The position numbers and the translations under genes were made by a program. A stretch of DNA of 64,000 nucleotides from Neofusicoccum parvum (Eukaryota > Ascomycota > Dothideomycetes > Botryosphaeriales > Botryosphaeriaceae), in assembly GCA_020912385.1 (NCBI GenBank), contig CP087219.1:1798001-1862000 (forward strand). Direction: 5' to 3'. The notes below the pieces were generated by a model. The model did not search any database. It was given only the letters and a program-made list of their open reading frames with translations, and was not told the DNA's origin. Positions 10,799-24,074 of the stretch are shown here, piece after piece (positions within the stretch are counted from its first letter, which is position 1; every line of letters begins with the position of its first letter).

Positions 10799-12120
10799 GG
10801 TTTCTTTTGCTGGAGGAATGGGTGTTGCAGCACCAGAAACAATAGTTGGGCTCCGCAAAAAACCGCGGGATTAGCTTGAGGTGAGTAAATAGCGGGGTCT
10901 CCGAGTTCGCGAGGTCATAGCTCCCTGAGGCATGCTCTCCTTTCATGGCTGCCCCAGATGGTCCTGCCTCAAAGCACAGACCAGTGATCGAAGGGCCCAC
11001 CCGTATGCTCAGCTATGCCGCAACAGGGCCGCCACTCCGATACTGACACATGCTGATTCCGTGGAGCCCCGCAGTGAATCGCCGGTGTCTTACCTCCGCC
11101 ACTGAAACCGGCGCAGGGTCTCACTTGGAGGGAACGGGACGACCAGTTCCCGCTTTCCATGTGAGGATAGTTGTATTGGAATGGCCTGATTCTTGCCATG
11201 TCCCAGCATTAAGCAGGATAGTGTGTCCTCCGCCATGCCAATCGCTCCCTCTTGGACAGGCACGGCGACATGTAGTTGATGATGCTGCAGTGTAGTGCGA
11301 GCCAAGCCTATCACTACCTGTCTCCCTCCTCCGTCTTGGGCTCGTTCCGTCAATCTCAGCCGCCACCGGCGAATTGCGATTCGTGAGCGCTTTCTGATGC
11401 CATCGAATACTTTCTCGCGGACGCTCTCCGGCAGGACAGCTGATAGTGATCCCTGCCCTGATCACCGGTGGCGCACAGCCAATGGCGAGCGCACAACGGT
11501 CGCGGGCGGAACACCGGGGAGCGCATCATCGTCCAGCCCGATGGGATTATGCCGGGTTCTTTGCTGCGGCTCGGCGGCCTCTAATCCGGGAAGGAATGTC
11601 TCGTGGCGTTCATCGGGAACTTGGCAACGCCGTGGATCCGTGCATATACTTTCGGGCTCTGGGGAACCCATGTCGTGGCTCTTCGGCGGTGATTGGACAC
11701 GGCACTAATCGTGCCCCTCTCTCAGCCGCCTCAGCCTTATCTCCTGCTCCAAGTTTGGTTAATCGCGTGCCACTGATTCATGGTCCAAAGCCCGAAACAT
11801 GCCAATGCTCTATTCGACCCATACCGTCCGGATGCGCCGTCCCCCTATCGGCCACCCTCCTACTGCAAGGCCGTCGATGATGGCCCCGCTCTCTACGGAG
11901 TTGCTAGTCTTGAACCAAGAATCATGCCATCGCGAATCATTTACTCGTTCCAGCCTGTGCGCGGCCGGACTTTGGGCTCTGCCTTCACTACCGTGCCGCG
12001 GTCAAATTCTGTGGCCAAAGCTCCAGTGGGGCCCCATAGCTCCAGCACCTGAAGCACCCCGCAGTGCTTTTCTTGTTGCTTGCAGAATACTCTCTTCACA
12101 CGAGAGACTCTCTTGAAATT
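10799..12120. promoter_or_regulatory. 1.3 kb region between the head-to-head multicopper oxidase genes
   Basis: The two MCO genes point away from each other, so this stretch should carry both promoters. A CCAAT sequence lies near 11478. Small open frames on both strands have no motif. Co-regulation is inferred from layout only. Confidence 0.4.
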
Positions 12121-14396
12121 ATGGCGAGAGGATTCACCTCTACCAACCCCGACAATATGGACGTCAAGTACGAAATCCTGTCCGCTCCACCTGAGGATGT
12201 AAAGCGGCGTAAGGGCCCAAGCTTGGTCACTCTCAGCTCCGCTTTCCTGGGTGGCCTTCTCCTCCTGGGAGGTTCTTTGAAATTCTACGCTCATAGGACT
12301 CTTTCACTTTCACCTTTCTGGACAGCGCCAGGCTCGTCCGTGAGAGGTTCGAGTTCCTACACTCCACATGACATTTACTACAACTTGACCATGTCGCAGG
12401 CATGGAGAAATCCAGGTGTGTATGCCCTTTCCTCGCATAGCTCATCCCACTGACAGCACAAAAGATGGCGGCTACTGGCGTCCTATGTTTGTAGGAAACT
12501 CAGAAAGCCCAATTCCCACAATAAATGCTCGGGAGGGAGACATGATCCACCTCGGCATCCATAACGACCTGGGGCTTCCCTCTAATCTTCACTGGTACGT
12601 TGATAAGGTGGACGATGTCCATTGAAGAAGTTTCATGGGAGTGCACACCATTCCAATGAACATCAGCACTAATGCAAAAAACCCTCCAGGTTGGCCTTCC
12701 GCCACTACTTCAGTCAGACCTGGAACGACGGCGCTGCAGGCGTGACGACGTACCCCATCCTGCCCCGCGCAAATTGGACCAGCGTTCTGAACACTTCCGA
12801 TCAGTGGGGCCTGAAATGGTACGGAGACCACTGCACAACTCCTCTCTTCGACGGCTTCTACGGAACAATCTGGATCCGCCCGAGCCCTGAAAGGGAGCGG
12901 CCTTACCACCTTGTGTCTTCAGACGAGGCCGATATCGAGGACATGCTCGACTCTGAGACCTCGCCAGAACATGTGACTATTTACAACTATCAGCATAGAA
13001 CGTACGACAATGTTTTGTCGCAGTTGCAGTATGATGGATATGATCCGTACTGCCTCCAGTCCGTTCTCATCAATGGTAAGTTCTCAGTGCACATGTCCTG
13101 CAGATACCTTGGCTGACGTAATTTCAGGAAAGGGACGGGTTCATTGCAAGCCGGATGGCGTTGATGACATTGACGGAGAGCCCATTGATTCCCATGGCTG
13201 TGTCAAACAGCCTTCTGGAGCAGTTGGATACCCAGAGTGTACTCCCACTTACGCCGACTACGAGGTGCGCATGAAAGACTGCCATACTGGCGTGAAGTCG
13301 AAACGCTTACACATTTTAGATCATCGAAACCAAGAGCAGGCGCTGGATGATGATGAACTTCATTAACAACGGTCTCGAACACCCATGGAGAGTATCAATC
13401 GACTCCCACAAGATGTGGGTCGTCGCCAACGACGCCGGCTTCGTCGACCCCCAAGAAGTCGACGTAAGTCCTCCCACCTACAACCACCTCCACGCCCACT
13501 GACATCCACCAGATCATCACCCTCCGCAACGGCCAACGCCTAACCGTCCTAATCAAGCTCGACCAACCCCCGAACGACTACGCCATCCGCTTCCACGCCC
13601 TCAGCAAAAAGCAATCCCTCCAAGGCTACGCCCTCCTCCGCTACCCGGTCCGTCCCCCCACCCCCTCCCCCCCTCCCAACTAACACCCCACCAGCACCGC
13701 CGCACCGGCACCCTCCTCGGCGCCCCGATGCCGCGCCCGCCCCAACCCCCCTCCGCCATGCACCTCAACGCCGCCCCCAAACCGCACGCCACCCTGCTAT
13801 CGGAGCCGCACCTCCGGCCATACCCGCCCACCCCACCCCCCGCCGCCGCATCCACCACGCTGCACATGCGTGCGCGCGGCGCGCCCGACCCACATAACCC
13901 TTTCATCACGAACTACACGCTCAACGGTTCGCCATGGCAGCTGTGGCGGGTGCTGCGGGCGCCGCTGGTGCTGCGGCCGGACAGCGAGCTGCGCGGGCCG
14001 AGCCCAGCCGTGCGCGGGCTGCCGCTGGGCGGCGTGGTGGACATCGTGGTCGAGAACGAGCTGGGCGAGGCGCTCGTCATGTACAAGCACAACGAGCCGA
14101 CGTGGCTGCTGGGCGCGGGCGAGGGGCCGTATCCGGGTGGCCACGCGCTGAATCTCGAGGACCCGGTGATGGGGTTCTTTCATGAGCTGCCGGCGAGCGG
14201 CTGGATGGTGGTGAGGTGGCGGGTGTGGCAGCCGGCGATGACGATGTTTCATGTGTTTAATGCGAAGCAGTTCGTTATGGGGATGCAGGTGCCCATGTTT
14301 GAGGGCGATGATCACTGGCCGGAGGTGCCGGAGAGTGTGAGCGCGAGGCCGCATGTGGAGTTTGAGATGCCGGAGAGGATGGGGATTTTCGACTAG
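12121..14396 (+). CDS. Membrane-anchored multicopper-oxidase-like protein lacking most copper ligands
   Basis: Exons 12121-12415, 12465-12594, 12690-13075, 13128-13264, 13320-13463, 13513-13647 and 13695-14396 sum to 1929 bases, 642 residues, in frame throughout. Residues about 38-56 (LVTLSSAFLGGLLLLGGSLK) form a membrane anchor absent from the neighbour. The cupredoxin framework matches the gene at 8732: GDMIHLGIHNDLGLPSNLHW, VSIDSHKMWVVANDAGFVDP, WMVVRWRVWQPAMTMFH. The copper sites are degraded: HWHG is HWLAF, YHGH is YGDH, HPFHKHNH is LVMYKHNE, and HCHRIHH is HVFNAKQ (type 1 Cys to Val). No oxidase activity is expected. The open frame across six introns argues against simple decay. It could be a pseudoenzyme partner, a scaffold, or recently dead. 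The 95-base second intron is the least certain; it removes the position of the second HWH histidine. Confidence 0.85.
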
Positions 14397-17300
14397 GCTG
14401 GGAGAGGTGGAAGGAAGATGGGTCGGATGAGGGGTTGATTGGTGCAGTCATGGTGAATGCCATTCGTTTACGAAATGAGGAACACGGTCAACAGGCTTTT
14501 GCAAGCAGACGCAATATATCATGTTAATGAGTTTGATCGCCCACAGAATTGTCGGAACATCGACACAGTACGTATGAACAGTTGATAGATTTCTCTTGGT
14601 AGAATTGTACTGGCTTTACCTCACACAGAAAACCCTTAAAGCGCTCTACATTTGCAATCTCATACGAATGCTCATAGCAATAAATAACGTAGACTGACAG
14701 CCGCATGGTTGCCTTCACTGCTCAGGTGGAAACCGAGACTAATTCTACAAATGCTATGTCTAGGTCCAGTGGTAATTTGATATGCGGTAACCGTTAGGTT
14801 GCAAAACATCCCAGTGGATGAGAAGCCGGTATCACCCCCGCATCCCGGAAATCGGGTCAGTTGCATTATCTAGGAATCTAAGGTCCTTGGTAAGCGCTTT
14901 AGAGTAAGGATAGACACGGGTAACTGCCAACCTTTCCAAGGAAATTCCTTGCTCACACCCTAATGCTCAGCCTTTGCCTTCCACACCTCGTATCCTTTCA
15001 TTTACACGTTGACCAGCACCGATGCTGGAACCTTCCACCCTCATCCGCTTGTAGGCTTTTCCTTGAAGATCAAACAGAACACATTTTTTCGTTCTAACAT
15101 GTGCTACGAGCTGGGAGCCGGGTCCAAGCTTGACTAGACCAGATAGGTGACTGGGGCTTGCTGTTATTCGCAGCCTTTACGGTGAAATATTTAACAGGCA
15201 TCTCATCTCTCAATAGCTCTTCCGCATACAAACTTCATCTATAAGGATCACTTTCTTTTCCGCGAAGGCGTGCATATGGACAGCTTCCACTTCCTGTGGT
15301 CATGCGGGTACGCTTCCCGGTACCCGATTACTGAGACGTCTAAAGTTCCGGGAAGCGGCTGGACATCCAGATCGACATAATTCATCAAATATTGACACGG
15401 AAGACAGATGAACATGCGATAAAGTGGGGGCTGATCTGAACCTAAAAGAAAGTGGCGCCCCCGACTTTTCACCCCGCTCCAGAAAATCATTTCCTCGTGG
15501 GTGAAGGAGTGCAAGTGGCAGGACCTGCGACCCGACAGAGAGGGGACTGACGGCGGACCGCACTACCCCAAATTATTAAGGGCGGCGGTGCCAGCCGCCC
15601 CATGACGTTGCAACTGCCAGGGACTCCCATGTTGGGTGGCTTACGTGGAACGATACAAACTTTTCAGACTTCCCGCTCCCACAAGTTGGGCCTGGAATTG
15701 CAGACCGTGGCTGCTCACCGATTGTCAATGTTTACGTGCGTATGTCAAAATCGAACACAGGCGCGGCTGTTTGTTGTCTCACGGCGCGTTGTCCCCAAAG
15801 ACTCCATTTGCCCGAGAATGACGTGATCCGAGCTACCAAGAACACCAAAGCTAAACTGTTTTCGTATCTGCCACTGCGAAACTGCTTGAGATAATGCCCT
15901 ACCCTCTGAGTGCAGTTGTCAGGGGAATGATCTTGCTATGAACTAGGGCGTTGTACATACGGTTTGTACCACCTGACTGACACAATGGGGACAATTGCGT
16001 CTACATAACTAACAAAGATTGTCCAGACCTTGTGAACGTTACGTGATACGAAGATCAAAAGTACGAATTGACCAAGTATGAAGACTTCTTAAACTGCTAT
16101 GCAATAATCCTGCACGTATCACATGCATCGTGATATGAGCTGACGCGGCTATGAAGTATCACTGCAGTGCGCCATGTTTACAGGAAGTGTTCTCCGGATA
16201 CGTTCATGCGGAGCGTTCTTTTGAGCAAGACATTTCTGTAGAACTCCGCGGTGACAATAAACCTACGAGCCTGTCCGCAAACAAGACATGTTTGGATTGA
16301 TACATGAGTTGAAGGTACTTTTCGAAGGTAGGGTAGCCATGATCTACCATCCAGCATCTAGAAGCAGCCATTGGGGTTGCTGCTGCACTTAGTGAAGCCT
16401 GAACCAGAATGTAGCCGCAAGCTTATCACCAAGCAGTCTTTGCTTGTTCCCCGCAGCGCACGGGGTTCCACCATTATAAATATCCGAGAGCTCGATGTGG
16501 AAGGTCTAAGAATGATTCTGTGGGTTTCTCATCTTCGACAAGTCCTCGGGGTCTTGGTCGTTCTTGTTTCGAAAATGATGACCGCGTCATGTCATGCCAC
16601 AGCCACCGGGCCTTTGCCTTTCGTGCTGTCATGACGGATACAACTGGTTTGTGAATCCTGAATGAGATAGTATCAACGGAGCGGTCTGAATGTTCTTGCG
16701 GAATAAAACGCTACCATGGGATCTGGATACTCAAACTCGACGGTCCTTTTATAGCTGAAAGACGGCTATAGCAGTTTCATCACTCCATGTATCTATTACT
16801 GCGATCCTGCTGGAGCCAGTTTGGCGGGCGATGAGAAAAATGTATCAGGCTACAAGTGGTGGAAATTCGGTGGTTGTTTGGATCTCACCTGGAAACAATA
16901 GCGACGTTGAAACCAAGCCCCCTGTGCGAGTCCTAGCAAGTATGGCGGGTTGACAGGAGCTCTCATGGGCCAGAGGGGCTGATAAAAATGAAGATACCAG
17001 CATTTCTGTCATCTCTGAGTTGATTGCCCTGCTCCAAGACTTGATGATGAGGAACGGTACCCCACATGTGCTCAAGTTGCGCACCATCCGTTTCGAAGCC
17101 GTATCGTCAGATCGTGGAGTTCCTCTGAGGGTCCTCAAACTCGACGGAAGGCGAAGTTGTTGAGATATGTAATAAAGTCTCCATGAAGGCCGCGCTCAAC
17201 CGTTGGACGGTAGGCTGTGAAAGGAGTGGTCCTCTGGATACAGCAGGTCGTCAGTGAGTCACTCTTGAGGTCTGTACGGAACTGGATGACATCTTCAGGT

Positions 17301-20243
17301 TATCGAAGGTATCCGAATGGAAGAGTATCAGCCGTGATTTCGTTGGAATGGATCGCTGGTGGTTTACATAGAACGTGTCGGTGAAGACGGCTTCGTGTCT
17401 TCTGAGAGGTGCAGAACGCCTATTCTCAGAGAGCCGGCGCTGCTTCCGGATGTGGCGGGAACTTCCATGATCTGTTCGTCGTGCATTATTCAAGACTCGA
17501 TCAGTACCCTCGACATAAACGCCCAGTAAGTCAGAGAGGGGCTAAGATGAGTCCTCTAGCACTGAGAGGCCGCTTTACCACTGTCCTAGGGATGATCATG
17601 CCTCTGTGAAGAGCGAGTAAGGTCCTACAGAGCTGTATGCGTAAGGCTGGCAACGCCCTGACCATATAATAAAGGATTAATTTATGACTCGGCCCCTTTG
17701 TTCGATGTTGCGCTTCTGCAGGTGGCTTTTTGGCCAACTGCATGCTTGGCTTTGCCTAAAAGAGCCTGATTCCAGGTTTTTCAACACGGTCAGTGCGCCG
17801 TAGGACCGATTTCAAATTGGAAGGATTGAAGCAAGGGCGCGGTGAAGTCTCTGCGGCATAAAACAGGAGCGGAACAACGCTCCAGCAATGCGAGATGACT
17901 CTTCTTACACTTGCTGTATTTGTATACAAGGCAAAGTGAGAACTGTTACGGGTGTTTTGCGCAGTGCTGGAGTAAGCAGGCTGGCGGTTCGCGGGCCGCA
18001 CTTTGGAAATGAAGATCATCCAGCTGCAGGAACACATCCACCATTCACAAGTATCATATCATCAGCGGCATTCCTTGGTGTGCATCACCATCGTCTGCGG
18101 CTCAGTAGCGTCTAGGTAACCACGCAAAGCTACCAGATGTGTGTATCGTTGAAGATGGATCTCCGAAAGCGTTGGGGCTGTCGACCGTATTCGGAAAACG
18201 CCCGGGCTGAGGATGCGCGAGAAGCGTAAAAAAAGAAAAACAAGTCCCGCCACGAAACCCACTTTGCCTTCAACGACAACGCCAATCACAGTTTGCCATG
18301 TTGCTGAGTTACATCCGGAAATTTGACAGCCAGGGGTTGGTCAAGCGTTTAGACTTTGGCGGCGCCGGTCTACTGCATGTAGACATGTGGTATGTGCACA
18401 CGTCATGAGGGCAACAAGTGACAGCAGCCTCAAGAGACCACCACATACACAATGGACGTCCAGTGATAGATTATAGACCTCTGTGGGAGTCAACTAACAT
18501 CATAATGGGGATGTGCGTTGCACATCGCTTCCACCGTCAGCGCTTCGATGTTCTTGATTATACCACATCGACACATAGCCAGCGCACATTTTGGCTCACC
18601 ACCTCCCTCAATTTGCTAGACAAACCTCGGTTGGATATTCGTCGATAGAAATAAACGAAAGATTGCCACACCCACAACTTCATTATTATCATCGAGCTCA
18701 ATAAGAGTTTCTTCACAATGTGCATCGGAAGTGCCACATCATCTGTCGGAATACAGAATCCGTAGTGATAGTTTCACGCAGGAAGTGAAAGGTTTTCTAC
18801 GGAAGTTTAAATAAGTCCTCGAGACGCTCTACGCATCATTGAGTACTGCAAGTGTGCCACTCTCATTGTCCAAGAACGCCGAAGCAATCTTCACTGCTGT
18901 GCGTGGTCGGCTACGGAGCGACACTGGTGTAGTAGCTCAGTGCATCCAAAAGACCAAACGATTAAGCTGCCGCTATGCTCACAAGAGACTTGGCGAGTAT
19001 TGATGAGTGGAACGCTCTCTGAGTATGATCTACAGGGCCTTTCGCAGTGAAGACTACAGAACTCTTTACATTGAAACATACTGAGACAGCCGAAGGATAG
19101 AAGAATCTCAGGGTACAGACCATGTTCGCTCGGATTGTAACACCGATACGAAGATTGGGTGAGAGTACGGACTTCTATCCCTCTGGAGGGATAGACTTAC
19201 TTGCTACCACAGAAGATGGTTGCGTACTTTGAGATAAGCCTATGATCCGGCAGCGCTAACTGGTTTATCGGTTTACTCTCGTACGTAGTTGGCGATGTCG
19301 CTGAAAACTTGTGCGCACTCCCTGTGCGATAGAAGTTTTGCGCAGTAATCCAGCGGTGACCATTATTCGCATTAGAGACATCGTCGGAACCAGCGAAGAA
19401 GCGCTGCGCTTTACTTACTTTCGCGACTCACATGTGGTACCAGAAGTGAAAACGTTTTCAGCGTTACTGAAAATAGGAGGAGAACGGGAGCCGTGATGCC
19501 CAAACCCGCGAACTCTGCAAGTTGGAAATTCTCTGATGGTCCGGATTCCTGCTACTCGAGCATAAGTCCTCCTTTCCATCTATGAAGAGCTCGTGAGCAG
19601 AGGCAGAGAGATCGAGTATGGTTGGCTCGAGCCGCCTTACTAAGTTACTAGCGACGGATCCGTCATCGTGCGGAGGCTTTACGCTATACACAGTGTTTCA
19701 CCAACCACTCCAACATCTCTTGACCAGACAGCCGCCATCACTTCTCCCTGGCCATACGCAAGCTGAGCTGAATCCCATCCAACATTGACTAGTCTTAGTG
19801 ATACCATTTCAGAGGACACTACAACGAGGAGTTGATCAATAAGCCGAAGGCAGGAGAATACGCCTTGTCGCACCGTCAAAACGAAACACCATCGTCTACC
19901 CACTCCATCGGAGGATTTGACCCTCCAGAGGCGTGCAGATATACATCAAGCCACGTCCCCCGGACTGAAGTCATAGGGACACATCGGGCAGACTTCGATG
20001 CCTCACAAGAGACCAGCGAGTGCGTCTCCTGCACAACACTGAACCAAGACACTAGCTGAGGACAAGAGACCTAAGCCCCAAAAGCGCGCATCTATCGAAT
20101 ATATTGATATAACAAGAGTCAGTAGCTAGCACTCAACCCATATTATTTCCTAAAATGATGTCTTTACTGACAGCGTATTGCGAAATCATCAGATTACCCT
20201 CACCACACGACCCTCCCTGCGCAGGCCTTGACCTAATCCCACA
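14397..20243. other. Long gene-free stretch
   Basis: About 5.8 kb with only short scattered open frames (all under about 100 codons) and no recognised domain on either strand. Base composition is lower in GC than the flanking genes. It may be old decayed mobile DNA, but no terminal repeat, transposase motif or target duplication was found by eye. Confidence 0.4.
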
Positions 20244-22651
20244 TCATGTTTTCAACAAGAGCTTCTCGAACGATACACCCCGACGGCAAGAAATATCTAG
20301 CGCAATCTTGCCGCTACTATCCGCGATATCCGCATCCACTCTGCCGGCTCCAAGCTCAACAAGCGCCTTTGCCACCTCGTAATACTCGTTCACGACTGCC
20401 CACATCGGCGACGTACATCCATCCACATCCACATCGTTCACGTACACATGGTTTGGTCACATACCGACACGCAACCGGACAATATCATGATGGCCTTCTT
20501 TTGCTGCCCAAAGAAGCGGTGTCATGTTGCGGCAGCCCTTGGAGTTAGGATTCACACATCCTGATCCCAAGGCGACAAGCCACTCAGCTATGGCAATGTG
20601 GCCCTTCTCCGAGGCATACGCCAAGGCGCTTTGGTGCGGCATTGGCGTGGGGATGTCAACATCTACAACCTCCGGCGGGAAACCGATGATCGTTTTGGCG
20701 ATGTCGGACAGACAATACTCGATGGCCTCATGGAGGGCGGAACGGCCGTTGCGGTTGGTGTGGTTGGCATTTACGTGCACCGGTGCCAGCTGCATGAGCA
20801 GGCCAACCACTCCGCTGTGGCCGTTGCGTGCTGCTCAGAGCAGAGGCGTGTTGTTGAACATGTCCCTCTTGTCGGAGTTCACTCTTGCGCGCCCAAGGTC
20901 AACGAGTAGCTTGGCTACCTCAAAGTGTCCGTTCTGAGCAGTGAGTGAGAGCGGTGTTTGTCCTTTGTCGAATCGAAATCTACTCAGGCTGACCCCAGAC
21001 CAACAAGCATCTTGACGAGGTCGTAGAAGCCCTGTTTCGCGGCTAAGTGGAGCGTAGTTTGACGGCGGCAGTGATTTTTGGTGTCCGGTTCTACGGCTGG
21101 CCTGAGACTGGTGAACAGCCCCACAACAGAACAATGGCCTTTGTTGACGGCCTGGCCAAGAGGTTTTCGGAGGCCAAGTTTCATTCCGGAGTTGAGATCT
21201 ATCTTCCCGGGTCCAAGGTCAAGAAGCACCTTGACGACGCCGTAATGGCCCTCAGTAACAGCATGTGAGAGTGGTGTCCTGTTGCTACCGTTATCCATGA
21301 CATCGATATTGTCGTCGTTGAGCTGTTCCCCCTGGCGGCCTCCTGTAGAATATTCCCAAGCCCAAAATATGCAATTATATGTAACCAAGGCTACTAAGTT
21401 GTTTCTTGGCGATATCCGTCCCAATACCTTTTCGCGTGCTTGGCTTGTCAAGCTGCAAGGGTAAAGTCCTTGTTCTCAAGGAACTTCCACAAGATGGCAC
21501 TGAATTCCTGTAGTAGGTCCTCCGCTGCCTGCTTTGCGTGATCTCCCCAATGACTTGCAGCGTAGTGGAAGAACGCATTTTCGGGAATCCGCTTTTCAAG
21601 AGCCGCATCGCCGAGACATTTACCGGACACATATTCATTCAACGTGAGATAAGTCAGACACCAAACTAAAATCTCTACCAGTGCCGACTTCATCCATGGA
21701 GACGTGTAGCTGGCGAGGTATTCCTGGGTTGTATAATGGACAAGTTGAACAGTTCCGCTCTCATTGTTGATGGAAATCAGCCCTGCACAGAGAGAGATCA
21801 ACTCAGGACCGTTTGCGAAATTCTTGCTGTCAATTTTAATATCATCTTGCTCAACAGCAAGTGCACGTTCAATTTCTGTTAACGTAAGAGGTCTCTTGGC
21901 ATTGTCTGACCAGCACATGATCATGTGAGCCCATTTGCGGTTGTCATTCTCTTGGCCATCAATCTTCTGAATGGTACCATCGTAAGCTTTCTTGAGTGTA
22001 CTGAGCCCTTTCGGGGACCTTTTGAAGGACTGCAATCCATCTTTAATTTCTGCTTCTGTCCTTTTCGATTTGATTGAACTAAAATAGAGCTGGGCCAGGA
22101 GGAACCTACATGCATCAGCCCATCAAGCGTATATTCTTTACGCGGTCGGTTTGGGAAGTAGTGCAATACATGCAAGCATCTATTGGCAGTTGAATCATTT
22201 ATTCGGATACTTCTTGTACTCTTTCTACTTCTACTGCACATTTGCTTCTGGGGAAATGCTTCAACTGCCCGTGTGTGTACTTGTTGCGATATCTCCAGAA
22301 TCAACCTCTAAAGATCATGGGAAGAGGGGTGGGGTGAGATACACTTACATTCTTTCCACTGCTCCTGCTCTCTCTTGAGCCATCCCCTGCCTGAGACTAT
22401 ATTTCCCTTTGGCTACCTTAAGTATATCATCCCGGGCCTCCGAATACTTTACGACAGCCTTTGCGCGCAGCGATATCAAGATGAATATTTGGTTGAAATG
22501 ATTCCACAATTTCAGGGATGTTTCGTGATGTGAATATACGGCAACCAGAGGATTTGCTTATGCAGGCTTCAGCATTTTGCTTCCGCGAGGAATAGCTTAT
22601 GGAAGATAGCAATTGCAGTTTAGTCGTCTTCTCCAACAAGCTGTTTATCAA
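20244..22651 (-). pseudogene. Broken NACHT-ankyrin (STAND/NLR-like) gene
   Basis: Fragments in family order on the minus strand. 22651-22427 has RIFTSRNIPEIVESFQ, the NACHT sensor-like segment. 22110-21448 has RFLLAQLYFSSIKSK, AYDGTIQKIDGQ, CWSDNAKRPLTLTEIERAL, LISLCAGLISINNESG and VQLVHYTTQEYLASY, the conserved winged-helix part after NACHT. 21451-20244 has at least six ankyrin repeats such as RTPLSHAVTEGHYGVVKVLL and QTPLSLTAQNGHFEVAKLLV. Lesions: frame changes near 21450 and 20980, stops at the end of 21448 and near 20984, an in-frame TGA at 20835-20837 where ankyrin repeats have Trp (PLL-stop-AARNGH), and another at 20457-20459. The P-loop region was not found. Intact relatives are signalling ATPases thought to act in non-self recognition and cell death. 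This copy cannot make the full protein. Confidence 0.8.
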
Positions 22652-22864
22652 GAGAATGGTAGTAGCAACATATACCTTCAGAAAAGTAGGTTAGACGAAG
22701 ACCAATTCGTGTAAATACCAGAGAGAACTCAGTCACCGGTCAATGACATTTAAATCCTGTAATTGTTCGGCACAAATGAGCTTTCTATTAATGAACTAAC
22801 AACTCCCCTTTATCAATTCTGAAACCTCTCTATCTATGAGATTTGAATAGTTGGAAAGGTTTAC

Positions 22865-24074
22865 CTAAACGAACTTCTGTCCCACGAGTTCCTCTGTCAA
22901 GGTCCACAGCTTGTCGGCATTCGTCTCGTCGATAGCGTACGGCTCAGCCGCGACAAATTGGCAGTCGCTCAAGTAGATACCGTTTTTCGTGTCTGCACGT
23001 AGTCAGTCAGCGCACAACCGGCGTTCCCAGAATCCCCGCCGAAGGCCTAGCTTACCATTCAAAGCCGGATCCAGAGCAGCAACCAGGGTCGTCGCGCCGC
23101 CCTGATCCAGGTTCTTAACGAACATCCCCACCTTCTTGAACAAGTCCTCAACCGCCTTCCCGCCATCCGGCGTGACATCCCTGCTCAGCTCCGTGACGAT
23201 AGCTAAATCCCGCCACAACGCAATCAGCCCAGTGCTCGAAAACAGACGGGAAGAAGAAAAAAGCCGCGAGAAACAGCACAACATACCGCCCGGATGCACA
23301 GCATACGACACGACGCCCCTGCCGCCCAGCCTCCTGTTCAGCCCGACAGAAAACAGCACGTTCGCCGTCTTGCTCTGGCCGTACCCGCGCAGCGCGACGT
23401 AGCCGTCGACCTCCTGCGCGGCCGGGTAGTCGCCGAACGCGTCGAGCGGCGGGCCCTGCTCGGCCGCGGGCACGCTCGCGCCCTTGACGAAGTTGTAGTC
23501 GGAGAAGCGCAGCGGCGAGAAGCGGTGCGCCTCGCTGGCCACGTTGACGACGCGCGCGCCCGCCGCCAGCGCCCCGCCCACCAGGTTGGTCAGCAGGAAG
23601 TGCCCCACGTGGTTGGCGGCGAACTGCAGCTCCGTGCCGTCGGCCGTGGTCTGGCGTGTTGCGGTCGTCAGGCCCGCGTTGTTGATCAGGATGTCGATGC
23701 GCGGCGTGAGCGCCAGGATCTCCGACGCGGCGCGCCGGATGCTGGGCTGCGAGGCGAGGTCCAGGACGACGGTCTTGACGGGCGTGTGTGGGTGCAGCGC
23801 GGCGAGCTCGGCGGCGACGGCGGAGAGCTTGGCGGGCGTGCGGGAGGCGAGGATGAGGAGGGCAGGCTTGTGGGCGGCGAGGGCGAGGGCGGTGGTCTCG
23901 CCGATGCCGTTTTTGGAAACACCGGTGATGACGACTGGGAGGATGGTGTTAGGAGGTGCAGGGGGGATGGTGGGTGGGAGGGCATCTACTGTGGCGGTCT
24001 TTGATCTGGTTGCTGAAAGCTTTGGCGACCTCAGTGGCCGTTGAGGCTTCTGTGAATTCGACGTGGGAGGTCAT
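22865..24074 (-). CDS. Short-chain dehydrogenase/reductase (retinol dehydrogenase/WW-oxidoreductase type)
   Basis: Exons 23990-24074, 23287-23934, 23056-23202 and 22865-22992 sum to 1008 bases, 335 residues. An NAD(P)-binding Rossmann fold: HIVITGVSKNGIGETTALAL holds the glycine motif, LDLAS the Asp, ILINNAGLTT the NNAG motif, RVVNVASEAHRFSPL the catalytic Ser, and GYGQSKTANVLF the YxxxK pair. The segment after the third exon join (PGAIVTELSRD) is the usual substrate loop. The fold and catalytic residues are complete, so it should be active on a carbonyl or alcohol substrate that cannot be named. It is divergent from the zinc-cluster gene at 24480. Confidence 0.88.

Noticed and set aside
12634..12687. 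Possible extra small exon with CATGGG that would restore an HWHG-like motif in the inactive multicopper oxidase
   Set aside because: No acceptor gives that frame, and the downstream frame RHYFSQTWNDG would then be lost.
14397..20243. Search for transposon ends, transposase or reverse transcriptase motifs
   Set aside because: None could be read on either strand, so no mobile element is claimed.
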